Source: OMII01 sp947467385
GTDB lineage: Bacteria > Bdellovibrionota_C > UBA2361 > OMII01
NCBI GenBank assembly: GCA_044360075.1
Contig: JBIKLA010000012.1
Span: forward strand, 40,948 to 104,947
Length of the DNA: 64,000 nucleotides
Reading direction: 5' to 3'
The first letter of the stretch is position 1. Each line of letters opens with the position of its first letter. The notes beneath the pieces were generated by a model, which had not been told where the DNA came from, did not search any database, and saw only the letters and a list, made by a program, of their open reading frames with translations. Of this stretch, positions 1 through 7,955 are shown piece after piece. The translations under genes and the position numbers were made by a program.

Positions 1-1011
1 AACCCCTCGGAAGCCCTCGCAATCATAGATGTCCCCCACGGCATTATCTCGCAAGAAAGATCACCAGCTGTGCAGGCCATGATAGAATCTTTCGCCGAGA
101 CCGGCGCAGCAGTCATACTCGGCGGGCCTCTCACGCATGCCGCTCACTGCAGAGACACTGCGGCACCCGCTCCCGCGCGCGGAAAGCAGCTTGCAACACT
201 CCGCCTTGCTGGCAACCAAAACATTGGCTCCCTGGAATTTACTGCACACCAGGGGTTCTGCCCTCTTCCGCCCGCAGTGTCAGCTGAGGTGCTACGCCAC
301 CTGCGCGCGGGTAGCGCCGCCGAAAGCGGCGATGCTTCCACGCGCCCTGGCGTCGTTTGCCCCGACGGCTACGCTCTTCGCCTGCTGCAGCCATTCCGCT
401 CCTCCCTTCAGTCGCGGGCAACCGTCGTTGAGGCGCTGGATCTTTTTGAGCCTCTCGCCAAGCTCGTGGTAGCCTCTATTGACGCCAAGGCTCTCGGTGT
501 TGTTGCGAAGGGCCTCTCGCTCCGAGCAAGAAAAGGCCGAGGATTTGCATGCTCCGCTTGTGGAGGGCTTGGCATCATCCTTGCCCCCGCACCCCCAGCT
601 CCTCGGCCCGCCGCCCAGCCCTGCGAAAGCTGTGGCGGAGCCCGCTTTGTTGCCCCGGCAAATAGCCTGCTCTTCAGGGGCCGAACCTTGGGCGAAATCC
701 TCGACGCCGACTTCGCTGAGATGCGAGAGCTGCTGCGCGTGCTTCCGAAAAGCGGTCCAGCTCTTGCGCTCATGGCACATCTCGATTTGACCCACCTAAG
801 TCTCGGCATGCCGCTGGCCCTTCTCAGCTACTCGGAGCGCCGCCGGCTTGAGCTGCTGCTCGCCGCGCTCGCCGGAAAGCCATCGCGCCCGCTCATCACC
901 TTCGTAGATTCGCCCTACGCAGGGCTTTCGGAACGACACGCTGTTGCGGCGCAGTCGCTCATGGAATCCCCTACTTTGGCGCCACATACGGCTTGGATTT
1001 GCTGCGCCTAA
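1..1011 (+). CDS. UvrA-like protein, C-terminal part, degenerate ATPase motifs (partial, runs off left edge)
   Basis: The reading frame is open to the first base, so the N-terminus lies outside the window. The product resembles the C-terminal half of UvrA, the DNA damage recognition ATPase of nucleotide excision repair. What is retained is the UvrA zinc-finger pair (CSACGG followed by CESCGG, about 30 residues apart), the segment after it (LLFRGRTLGEILDADFAEM) and a Walker B-like stretch ITFVDSPYAGL. What is missing is a Walker A in the second ATPase domain. The signature LSGGE is replaced by LSYSE. The first domain's Walker B reads AIIDVPHG, without the catalytic glutamate, and its H-loop reads ILGGP. 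It is probably not a functional UvrA but a diverged paralogue or decaying copy. No frameshift is seen in the visible part, which argues for a maintained protein. Confidence 0.7.
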   Translation, partial: NPSEALAIIDVPHGIISQERSPAVQAMIESFAETGAAVILGGPLTHAAHCRDTAAPAPARGKQLATLRLAGNQNIGSLEFTAHQGFCPLPPAVSAEVLRHLRAGSAAESGDASTRPGVVCPDGYALRLLQPFRSSLQSRATVVEALDLFEPLAKLVVASIDAKALGVVAKGLSLRARKGRGFACSACGGLGIILAPAPPAPRPAAQPCESCGGARFVAPANSLLFRGRTLGEILDADFAEMRELLRVLPKSGPALALMAHLDLTHLSLGMPLALLSYSERRRLELLLAALAGKPSRPLITFVDSPYAGLSERHAVAAQSLMESPTLAPHTAWICCA

Positions 1012-1164
1012 AGGGCTGAATAGGAGCTTTTTTGGGGGGGTTGGGGCCTTGCCCGCCGCCGTCTTCGCTAACATCACAAAAGCACAGGAGACGACCATAA
1101 CTCTACTAAAGATATACGCCACCCCACCACGAGCGTAGGATCAGGCAAGGCTGAGGTTTTTTCG

Positions 1165-1521
1165 ATGACTCAAAACAAGACACATACGGCGTATCGCTCA
1201 AAGCGAGGGCAGCGCGGTGAGGCCGAGTTCCTTATCTTTGGAATCGCGGTTCTGGTCACAGCCCTCTTCTCCGGCTCAATCTGGCTGCTCGGTTGGATTC
1301 GGGACACCAAGGACGCAAAAGTCATCGCAAACAGGGAGGCTCGCATGGCCAAGCGAAACAAGGGCCCATTCGTGCCGCGGCCCGATCCAGCCGAATATTA
1401 TGTCCAATGCGATGGGTCAGTCTTCACCATCCTACAGACCAATTATCCGTGCCGAGTCCTGCCCGAATCGTATGGCGAATGGTTTATCGCCATAGAAGAT
1501 GAAGTTGGCGGGCATCGGTAG
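1165..1521 (+). CDS. Hypothetical single-pass membrane protein
   Basis: 118 residues with no family that I recognise. A basic N-terminus (about residues 1-20) is followed by one clear hydrophobic segment at about 22-45 (FLIFGIAVLVTALFSGSIWL) and a basic stretch rich in Lys and Arg, so the C-terminal part most likely faces the cytoplasm or is anchored close to the membrane. The tail has two cysteines (QCDGS and YPCRV). The ATG at 1165 has only a weak GAGG upstream. It stands alone between the UvrA-like gene and a repeat-rich intergenic stretch. The real-gene call rests on the coherent membrane topology and the absence of a competing frame. Confidence 0.55.
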   Translation: MTQNKTHTAYRSKRGQRGEAEFLIFGIAVLVTALFSGSIWLLGWIRDTKDAKVIANREARMAKRNKGPFVPRPDPAEYYVQCDGSVFTILQTNYPCRVLPESYGEWFIAIEDEVGGHR

Positions 1522-1573
1522 GGAATCTTCGCACCATCGTAATTCTAGCGAGTTCCCCTTCCCCCTAACCCTC

Positions 1574-1695
1574 CCCGTACCCGTAAACGTAACCGCAAAC
1601 GATCAGCAACAACGATCCTAAATATCTCCATTCGGGTATGGGTAGGGGCACGCGTAAGGGTATGGGCACGTTCACGTTTACGGAAAGGGGTACGG
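1574..1695. repeat. Imperfect inverted repeat built from CCCGTACCCGTAA-type runs
   Basis: The left arm at 1574-1590 (CCCGTACCCGTAAACGT) is mirrored by ACGTTTACGG at 1674-1683 plus GGGGTACGG at 1687-1695. The loop contains two copies of GGGTATGGG (1634-1642 and 1658-1666). Both arms and loop are made of short GTAC, GTAAAC and ACGTTC words. It has no coding potential and lies between a plus-strand and a minus-strand gene, so it may form a long hairpin. Confidence 0.6.
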
Positions 1696-1712
1696 AGAGG
1701 CCGAAAGACCCT

Positions 1713-1949
1713 CTACTTCTTCTGGCTCGACGAATCCAGCTCAGATGCCTCGCCGGGAGGAAGCGCTAGGAGATCCTCTCCTTCGGGTTGTAGCTCAGCG
1801 CTCACGGCTTTTTCATCACACAGGATGATCACGACCGGGAGGCAGCTTGTCTCAAAGCGGCACGCCGCTGGATGAGATTCGCAGTAGGCATTAATCAGCC
1901 ACTGAAAGTCTGGGTCAGTCATTTCATGGGGGAAAACAGCTCTAGCCAT
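1713..1949 (-). CDS. Small hypothetical protein
   Basis: 78 residues, no recognised family. The ATG at 1949 is chosen over a TTG at 1988 because a strong ribosome binding site, AAGGAGG on the minus strand (1958-1964), sits 8 bases in front of it. The protein starts MARAVFPHEMTDPDFQWL, has three cysteines (YCES, AACRF, TSCLP) and a hydrophobic stretch PVVIILC, then an acidic and Ser-rich tail ending in DSSSQKK. It looks soluble. It is convergent with the 1165-1521 gene, with the inverted repeat between them. Confidence 0.55.
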   Translation of the reverse strand: MARAVFPHEMTDPDFQWLINAYCESHPAACRFETSCLPVVIILCDEKAVSAELQPEGEDLLALPPGEASELDSSSQKK

Positions 1950-2490
1950 ACAGAACTCCTCCTTGAGTAGGCGCGGATCGTTCGACAACGATCATTTGTT
2001 GGTACTCCGCATAACTACCGTCTGTACTGCGCTTGGCTCGAATCCATTCGAGGCAATCGCCCCGGCACGTGCCGGGCAAGCCTGCCAAGGCCCTTGCTCT
2101 CGGCCTTTGGCAGAGAGGGCGTTTTCATCCCTCTGCTTGAAGTTAAGAGTCGGAGGTGGGAGGGAATTTCTTGAGGAACAAGTTTGCCTACCAACTGTCA
2201 CTAGCCACCTAACTGATTGTTTTGAAACAACTAAGTCAACGACCACCTTCCCAGAAACGACGCACTAGCCCGCAAAATTATATTTGTAAGCAGCCTCAGG
2301 AAGAGCTTTTCCCGCCCGATTAGCTTGAGAATTGGAGGAGACCCACCTACACTGGAGACAAGATTTTCGCGTTCCAAGGCGTTGATTTATTTGATCTCTG
2401 TAGCGTTCGTCGCCCCTTCTTCCAGCTTCAGGCTGGTTTGGAAGGTCGCTGCATATTCGTGTAACACAGTGCGATAGGTATACCCCGGAA
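1950..2490. other. Intergenic region with hairpin-forming sequences, no gene seen
   Basis: About 540 bases between a minus-strand small gene and pcnB. A perfect 16-bp palindrome CCCGGCACGTGCCGGG lies at 2061-2076, directly followed by CTGCCAAGGCC (2082-2092) pairing with GGCCTTTGGCAG (2102-2113). The promoters of both flanking genes should lie here, but no convincing -10/-35 pair was found. Open frames in it look like chance. Confidence 0.5.
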
Positions 2491-3789
2491 ATGTGTCCCA
2501 CTGACTCCTCTGAAGCAGTACTCGATGACCCGAAAGCGGTCGATGTGACCGTCTACGACTCGTCTCAACACTCCATTCGCAAAAGCGAAATAGACGAGGA
2601 TGCCCGTAAGATCGTCTTCCGGCTCCAGCGCGCCGGCTTCAAGGCCTACGTCGTCGGCGGTGGTGTGCGCGACCTCCTGATCGGAAAGAAGCCAAAGGAT
2701 TTCGACATCTCAACCGACGCCACCCCGCGCGAGATCAAGTCCCTCTTCCGAAACTGCCGCATTATCGGCCGACGGTTTAAGCTGGCCCATATCTTCTTCG
2801 GCCACGGAAAGACCATCGAGGTGTCAACATTTCGCGACCTTGTTGAGTTGCCTGAGCCGCCAGAAGGAGAGCAGGCTAGCCCCGCATCCCCGGTGAGCTC
2901 CGACAACAGCTACGGCACCGAGAGCACGGACGCAGTGCGCCGAGACCTCACAATCAACGGCCTCTTCCTCGATGTATCCACCATGGAGATCATCGACTAC
3001 GTCGGCGGCATGCATGACCTCAAGGGCGGCGTGGTGCGCGTGATTGGAGTGCCTGAGGTGCGCTTTAAGGAAGACCCTGTGCGAATGCTGCGGGTCGTTC
3101 GGCACGCTGCCCGAAACGGCTTTAGTATTGAACCTGGGTGCTGGTCCGCCATTCTTGAGCACGCCTCCGTCATCACGCAATGCTCGCAGGTGCGCGTGTT
3201 CGACGAGCTCAAGAAGGACTTTACGTCGGGGTGCTTCCTCACAATCCTGTCCCTCCTGGCCGATACCGGCCTGCTTGAGTACATACTGCCGGAGCTTCTT
3301 GAGAACAACGCGCGGCTCCTCTCGGGCGAAAGCGACTTTAGCCAGTGCTTGGAAAAAATAGACGACCTTGTCGTCGAGGGTGAGGAGGTTTCGCACACAG
3401 TGGTCCTTACCATTATGGCGCTGTTCACGGCCGGTGATTCGATCTGGCTCAAGGATCTCGCCGAGACACTTCCAGAGGCTGCAGACCTGGGAGAGAGGCT
3501 TGGCGCGACCTTCACAAGGCTCGTCGTCCCGCGCAAGGAACGCGAGAAGATCCAGATGCTCCTCTCTGTTTGGTCGAAGGTGCGCGCTACTCCTGTGCGA
3601 GCCCTCAAGCCAGGCGCGTATCGTCGCTCCGCTCTCCTCCCCGAGCTCATTAGCCTGCTTGAAGTAACTTGTATGACGCGAGAAGATGCCCAACGCCTAA
3701 ACCTTCTGTTGCCCCTCCTTGATGATGCCGATGCTGTGCATCACGAAAATGAGCACCGCAAGGCGGTTTTCGGCAGGAGGCGCCGCTAG
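2491..3789 (+). CDS. pcnB: Poly(A) polymerase / CCA-adding-type nucleotidyltransferase
   Basis: 432 residues. The nucleotidyltransferase head has the class II signature GGGVRD (about 56-61) and the catalytic carboxylates in DFDIST (70-75). The motif RIIGRRFKLAHIFFG (about 90-104) is typical of PcnB-type poly(A) polymerases rather than CCA enzymes. RRDLTINGLF (150-159) and RMLRVVRHAARNGF follow. PcnB adds 3' A tails to RNAs and so promotes their decay. The N-terminal 30 residues are unconserved, and ATG 2491 is the only nearby ATG although it lacks a spaced ribosome binding site. lptB starts 25 bases after its stop. Confidence 0.85.
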   Translation: MCPTDSSEAVLDDPKAVDVTVYDSSQHSIRKSEIDEDARKIVFRLQRAGFKAYVVGGGVRDLLIGKKPKDFDISTDATPREIKSLFRNCRIIGRRFKLAHIFFGHGKTIEVSTFRDLVELPEPPEGEQASPASPVSSDNSYGTESTDAVRRDLTINGLFLDVSTMEIIDYVGGMHDLKGGVVRVIGVPEVRFKEDPVRMLRVVRHAARNGFSIEPGCWSAILEHASVITQCSQVRVFDELKKDFTSGCFLTILSLLADTGLLEYILPELLENNARLLSGESDFSQCLEKIDDLVVEGEEVSHTVVLTIMALFTAGDSIWLKDLAETLPEAADLGERLGATFTRLVVPRKEREKIQMLLSVWSKVRATPVRALKPGAYRRSALLPELISLLEVTCMTREDAQRLNLLLPLLDDADAVHHENEHRKAVFGRRRR

Positions 3790-3814
3790 TCTCCCAATAA
3801 TCCCGGCCCCGAAA

Positions 3815-4543
3815 ATGAGCAGCACCCTGCAAACCAACAACGTGACAAAGCGATATGGCGGCAGAAAGGTCGTCGACGGCGTTTCCATATCCGTCAATGC
3901 AGGCGAGATAGTTGGGCTTCTGGGGCCGAACGGCGCAGGCAAGACCACTACATTTTACATGTGCGTCGGCCTCGCGGCACCGGACACCGGCTCCGTGACC
4001 CTTGACGGCCAAGATGTCACTGCAGAGCCGATGTTCTCTCGTGCGCGCCTTGGCATCGGCTACCTGCCCCAGGAGGCATCGGTATTCCGCAAGCTTTCGG
4101 TTCGCGACAACGTCATGGCGATCCTTGAGACGATGCACTTCGAGAGCAAGCGCGCCCGCGAGGAGAGGCTCGACCAGCTGCTCGAGGAGCTTGGCCTCTC
4201 GCGGCTGCGCGACAGCCTCGCGAGTGCGCTCTCGGGGGGCGAGCGGCGCCGAGTTGAGATCAGCCGCTGCTTGGCGAGAAATCCGCTTTTCATCCTTCTC
4301 GACGAGCCGTTCGCTGGAATCGACCCCCTTGCAATCAAGGATATTCAGGAGATGGTGTCCTCCCTCAAGCGAAAGGGCATCGGGGTGCTCATCACTGACC
4401 ACAATGTGCGTGAAACCCTTGGCATCTGTGACCGCTCGTACATTCTGGTTGACGGAAAGGTGCTGGAAGAGGGAACGCCCCAGGCAATCGCATCATCGGA
4501 GAAGGCTCGCCGATACTACTTGGGCGGCGATTTCCAGCTTTAA
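3815..4543 (+). CDS. lptB: LPS export ABC transporter ATPase LptB
   Basis: 242 residues, the family's usual length. Walker A GPNGAGKTT is at about 37-45, followed by the LptB-typical IGYLPQEASVFRKLSV, the signature LSGGERRRVEI and Walker B FILLDEPFAGIDP with the H-loop ITDHNVRETL. LptB drives extraction of lipopolysaccharide from the inner membrane with LptFG. I placed the start at ATG 3815, where homology to the family begins; the frame is open about 32 codons further, overlapping pcnB. Next to rpoN this is the widely conserved lptB-rpoN-hpf-rapZ order. lptA and lptC are not adjacent. Confidence 0.92.
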   Translation: MSSTLQTNNVTKRYGGRKVVDGVSISVNAGEIVGLLGPNGAGKTTTFYMCVGLAAPDTGSVTLDGQDVTAEPMFSRARLGIGYLPQEASVFRKLSVRDNVMAILETMHFESKRAREERLDQLLEELGLSRLRDSLASALSGGERRRVEISRCLARNPLFILLDEPFAGIDPLAIKDIQEMVSSLKRKGIGVLITDHNVRETLGICDRSYILVDGKVLEEGTPQAIASSEKARRYYLGGDFQL

Positions 4544-4594
4544 TGGCACCCACCCGCGGCCTTACGCTCGGGGTCTAGCCTTCCCCATATTCCG

Positions 4595-4615
4595 AGTGCT
4601 CACGGGCATTTTTTT
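4595..4615 (+). terminator. Candidate intrinsic terminator after lptB
   Basis: AGTGCT-CACG-GGCATT can fold into a 6-bp stem (with two G-T pairs) and a CACG tetraloop, directly followed by a T run to 4615. It lies 50 bases after the lptB stop and 200 bases before rpoN, suggesting that rpoN also has its own promoter. Confidence 0.4.
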
Positions 4616-4814
4616 CCCTCCCTCATTTTGGCTAGCTCCTTCCCCCCATGGCTAACCTTCTGAAAGAAAATACATTTATCTCTCATGCAGGGGCATCTGG
4701 AAACTTTGTGCACGGAACTTGCAGAAACCTCAGCCCTTCCGCCCCACTTTTGTCATCTATTACGGAAAGGGTTGCTCTAAACTAGAGCCCCGCCGAGAGG
4801 ACAAAAGCTGTTCT

Positions 4815-6290
4815 ATGGGACTTGAGACGAAATTAGTTCAAAAGATGGGTCAATCGCTCCTAATGACCCCGCAACTGCAGCAGGCGATAAAGCTGCTGCA
4901 GCTTGGCCGTCTTGAGTACAAGGAGGCGATCGAGAAAGAGTTACTTGAGAACCCTCTCTTGGAAGAGGCCCGTGAAGACATGGAGGGTCGCGGCGCCCCG
5001 GCCGCGGATCCTGATTCAGGCTCAGCAGAGCCCACGATTATGGCGCCTCTCTCAAGCATGGATGGCGAGGAACGATCCGCTGACTCCAGCCCTGGCGAGC
5101 CCAAAGCTGACTGGGATGACTACAGCGACTCCTTCACCGACTACCAGGGAGCCGCCTCAGCCAAGGGCTTGTCGAGCTACGACGATCGGCAGCCGCCCGA
5201 GGTTGTCTCGACGCGCGGCCAGAGCCTTGAGCATCACCTGCTTGAGCAGGTGCGAATGTACGAGTTCTCTATGGCCGATTCGGTCATTGCCCAAAACATC
5301 GCTGGAAACCTCAGCCGCGAGGGGCTGCTTGAGAGCTCCTATGAGGAGATCGCTGCGATTTGCAGCTGCCCCGTAGACGACGTGGCTCGCGTGGCCGATG
5401 TTATGCGATTTTTCGACCCGGTCGGGGCGTGCACCGGAAGCCTCAAGGAGTGCCTGCTGACGCAGCTTGAGGCCATGGGCCTGGCAAATGGCCTTGAGTG
5501 CCGCATTATCTCGGATCACATCGACAAACTGGAGAAGAAGAAATTTGACGCGATCGCCAAGGCAGAGGGCGTCACGCTTGAGGATATCGCTGCAGCGATG
5601 AGCACGATTCGCTCGCTTGAGCCTCGCCCTGGTCGCCCCTTCTCGGACGACACGGTGCGCTATGTAATCCCCGACGCATTCATCCAAAAGGTTGGAGAAG
5701 ACTGGATTGTCGTGCTCAACGAAGACGGGCTCCCCCGGCTGCGCGTAAGCCCGCTCTACTCAGGCCTCCTTACCAGTGGTGAACCGCAAAACGCCGCCCA
5801 GAAGGCGTACATCACGGAGAGGCTCCGCGCTGCTTCATGGCTCATCAAGAGCATTCACCAGCGGCAGCAGACGATTCATCGCGTGACTGAGAGCATCATG
5901 AAGTTTCAGCTCGATTTTCTTGAGCGCGGCGTCGAGGGCCTCAAGCCGCTTGTGCTCAAGGATGTGGCCGACGATATCGGAATGCACGAGTCTACCGTGA
6001 GCCGTGTCACGACCGAGAAGTATGTTCACACCCCGCGCGGTGTTTTTGAGCTTAAGTTCTTCTTTACTTCGGGTATTCGGACGGAAGGTGGCGCCGACAT
6101 CTCCTCGTCCTCCGTGAAGGAGCGGATCAAGGCGATTATCGCGGCTGAACCCCCCCGCAATCCGATCAGTGATCAGCACATCGTTGACGTGCTCAAGTCC
6201 GAGAAGATCGACATCGCGCGCAGAACCGTTGCTAAGTACCGAGAGACTTTAGGAATCCCCTCCTCCTCTCAGAGAAAACAGTACTTCTAG
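4815..6290 (+). CDS. rpoN: RNA polymerase sigma-54 factor RpoN
   Basis: 491 residues. The N-terminus is the activator-interacting region I, starting MGLETKLVQKMGQSLLMTPQ with the glutamine-rich LQQAIKLLQL. An acidic region II follows (about 60-125), then the core-binding domain, an HTH (HESTVSRVTTEKYVHT) and the RpoN box ARRTVAKYRE (about 468-477) that reads the -24 promoter element. The start at 4815 matches the conserved region I start; the frame is open 32 codons further. The factor requires an AAA+ activator for open complex formation; none is encoded in this window. It is followed by hpf and rapZ as in many proteobacteria. Confidence 0.95.
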   Translation: MGLETKLVQKMGQSLLMTPQLQQAIKLLQLGRLEYKEAIEKELLENPLLEEAREDMEGRGAPAADPDSGSAEPTIMAPLSSMDGEERSADSSPGEPKADWDDYSDSFTDYQGAASAKGLSSYDDRQPPEVVSTRGQSLEHHLLEQVRMYEFSMADSVIAQNIAGNLSREGLLESSYEEIAAICSCPVDDVARVADVMRFFDPVGACTGSLKECLLTQLEAMGLANGLECRIISDHIDKLEKKKFDAIAKAEGVTLEDIAAAMSTIRSLEPRPGRPFSDDTVRYVIPDAFIQKVGEDWIVVLNEDGLPRLRVSPLYSGLLTSGEPQNAAQKAYITERLRAASWLIKSIHQRQQTIHRVTESIMKFQLDFLERGVEGLKPLVLKDVADDIGMHESTVSRVTTEKYVHTPRGVFELKFFFTSGIRTEGGADISSSSVKERIKAIIAAEPPRNPISDQHIVDVLKSEKIDIARRTVAKYRETLGIPSSSQRKQYF

Positions 6291-6620
6291 TCGCCATCGA
6301 GGAGCTCGATACACCCTGGGTTTTTGCCGATTAAGAGCTTCCAGGCGTCATGCCGGAGCCCCAAAGAGCCGAGGTACCTAGTAGGTGGTGAGAACAGGAG
6401 GATCGCAGGAAATGGAACGCAAGGTTCAACTAACCTGCCGAAATACCTGTGTTTTACCCAAATTTTTCTTTACTTTACCGAAGTCCACTGTCTACCTTTA
6501 TCCTATCGAGAGAAACAGGCTCGTCGATGGCGCCGCAGCTAGGTTGCTGCGGGCGGGGTGGGATGCTTGAGGGTTTTGGCCTAAGGGAAGAAAACACGCA
6601 TAGCTCTAAACGGAGGACAC
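6291..6620. other. Intergenic region rpoN-hpf, no gene seen
   Basis: 330 bases without a credible gene; short open frames have no ribosome binding site and unusual composition. Its size suggests that hpf and rapZ are transcribed from a promoter here rather than only from rpoN. The AT-rich part at about 6440-6510 is the likeliest promoter region, but I could not define -10 and -35 boxes. Confidence 0.4.
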
Positions 6621-6935
6621 ATGAGCAACTCAGCAAGAGTCATCAACGTCAACATTGCCTTCCTGAATGTTGAGGCAACCGACGCGATCAAGCAGTATGC
6701 AACCGACAAGGTGCGTCACTGTGTCCAAAAGTTTGCTCACCAGGACACTGAGGCCCATTTGGTGCTCAAGATCGAGAAGATGCGCCAGATAGCGGAGGTG
6801 TCTATGCACCTCTCGGGTCATGACTTTATAGTGAAGGAGGAGAGCGAAAGCCTATACGCGTCGATTGACAAGCTTACTGACTCGCTCTCGCAGCAGCTCC
6901 GCAAACACAAAGAGAAAGTGACCAAACACCATTGA
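6621..6935 (+). CDS. hpf: Ribosome hibernation-promoting factor, short form
   Basis: 104 residues, the length of short HPF/YfiA proteins without the C-terminal dimerisation domain of long HPF. Recognisable features are the NVEATDAIKQYATDKV helix, the beta strand AHLVLKIEKMRQIAEVSMHLSGHDFIVKEESESLYASIDKLTDSL and the basic C-terminus QLRKHKEKVTKHH, which lines the tRNA/mRNA channel of the 30S subunit. GGAGG at 6612-6616 precedes ATG 6621. It overlaps rapZ by four bases and so is translationally coupled to it. In relatives this gene is expressed in stationary phase. Confidence 0.9.
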   Translation: MSNSARVINVNIAFLNVEATDAIKQYATDKVRHCVQKFAHQDTEAHLVLKIEKMRQIAEVSMHLSGHDFIVKEESESLYASIDKLTDSLSQQLRKHKEKVTKHH

Positions 6936-7825
6936 GCGACGTTTCCGCATTTGACCACATCACTTCGCTTATCCTCGTAACGGGGCTGTCCGGCGCTGGA
7001 AAGTCCTCGGCCATGGACCTGCTTGAAGACAGCGGGTACTTCGTCGTCGACAACCTGCCGGTGCCCCTCCTTAACTCGCTGCTTGCCCTCTCAAAAAACG
7101 GCGGAGGTCGCTACTCCAACACGGCGTTGCTCCTCAACATCGATTCCCCCGAAAGCTTGGCCCAGCTCATGCCCCTGCTCAGATCAGGCGCTCCTCGGCC
7201 CAAAAACGTGAAGGTTATCTTTCTTGATGCGGACACCCGGTCGATAGTCCGGCGCTACTCCGAGACCCGCCGCCCCCATCCAGGCTTTGATCCGGTTAAG
7301 GACAAGACCCTTGAGGATACGATCCAGCGCGAACGCATCTTTCTCCAGCCCATAAAAGAGTCGTGCGATCTCGTCCTAGACACATCGGCCCTCAACATTC
7401 ACGCTCTCAAGCGGGAGCTGCGGGACTTCCTCCAGGCACTCGGGGCCCTGAAGAGCCGCAGCATGCTTGTGAACTTCCTCTCCTTTGGCTTCAAGCGGGG
7501 AGCCCCGCTCGACTGCGACCTGATTGCGGATGTGCGCTTCCTCAGGAACCCTCACTTCATTGAGGAGCTGCGCGATCTCGACGGGCGTGATGAGCCAGTT
7601 CGGGAGTACGTCTTTTCTTCCCCCGATGCCTCTGAATTCGTTAAGCGATACGCCGACCTCCTGGCGTTCCTGCTGCCCAAGTACCAGTTTGAGGGAAAGG
7701 CCTACCTCAACATAGGAATAGGCTGCACGGGCGGCAAGCACAGGTCCGTTGCTATGGCGGAAGCCCTCAGCAAAACTGTAGATTCTGCGCAGTACGTAGT
7801 CAGCGTGAAACACCGAGACATTTAG
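6932..7825 (+). CDS. rapZ: RapZ family RNase adapter / P-loop nucleotide-binding protein
   Basis: 297 residues. Walker A GLSGAGKS lies at 18-25 and DNLPVPLL follows. The C-terminal domain carries the family hallmark GIGCTGGKHRSVAMAE (about 263-278). In E. coli RapZ binds the sRNA GlmZ and guides RNase E to it, controlling GlmS and thus amino sugar synthesis; other bacteria keep the protein with less defined roles. The start is a TTG at 6932 overlapping the hpf stop; no ATG lies near the Walker A. The ptsN gene that often sits between hpf and rapZ is absent. Confidence 0.9.
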   Translation: MSDVSAFDHITSLILVTGLSGAGKSSAMDLLEDSGYFVVDNLPVPLLNSLLALSKNGGGRYSNTALLLNIDSPESLAQLMPLLRSGAPRPKNVKVIFLDADTRSIVRRYSETRRPHPGFDPVKDKTLEDTIQRERIFLQPIKESCDLVLDTSALNIHALKRELRDFLQALGALKSRSMLVNFLSFGFKRGAPLDCDLIADVRFLRNPHFIEELRDLDGRDEPVREYVFSSPDASEFVKRYADLLAFLLPKYQFEGKAYLNIGIGCTGGKHRSVAMAEALSKTVDSAQYVVSVKHRDI

Positions 7826-7955
7826 CCCTTTCCCCGCATCCTGACTTTCAGCCCCCTGCTCTAAAACAACATTAAATGTGGCTTGTTGAAGCGGGCTTTT
7901 TGGAATTATCCTGGCCCGAAATGCCTTTGGCCCCGATTTAACAAGGAGAATCTCC

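Noticed and set aside
1963..2268. A 101-codon plus-strand open frame beside the small minus-strand gene
   Set aside because: It overlaps the strong ribosome binding site and start of the minus-strand gene, spans the two hairpins, and has no recognisable domain or own ribosome binding site.
7826..7955. SAM riboswitch in the metK leader
   Set aside because: Only 130 bases; I found short stems but none of the conserved core sequences of the SAM-I, SAM-II/V or SAM/SAH classes, so no riboswitch is called.
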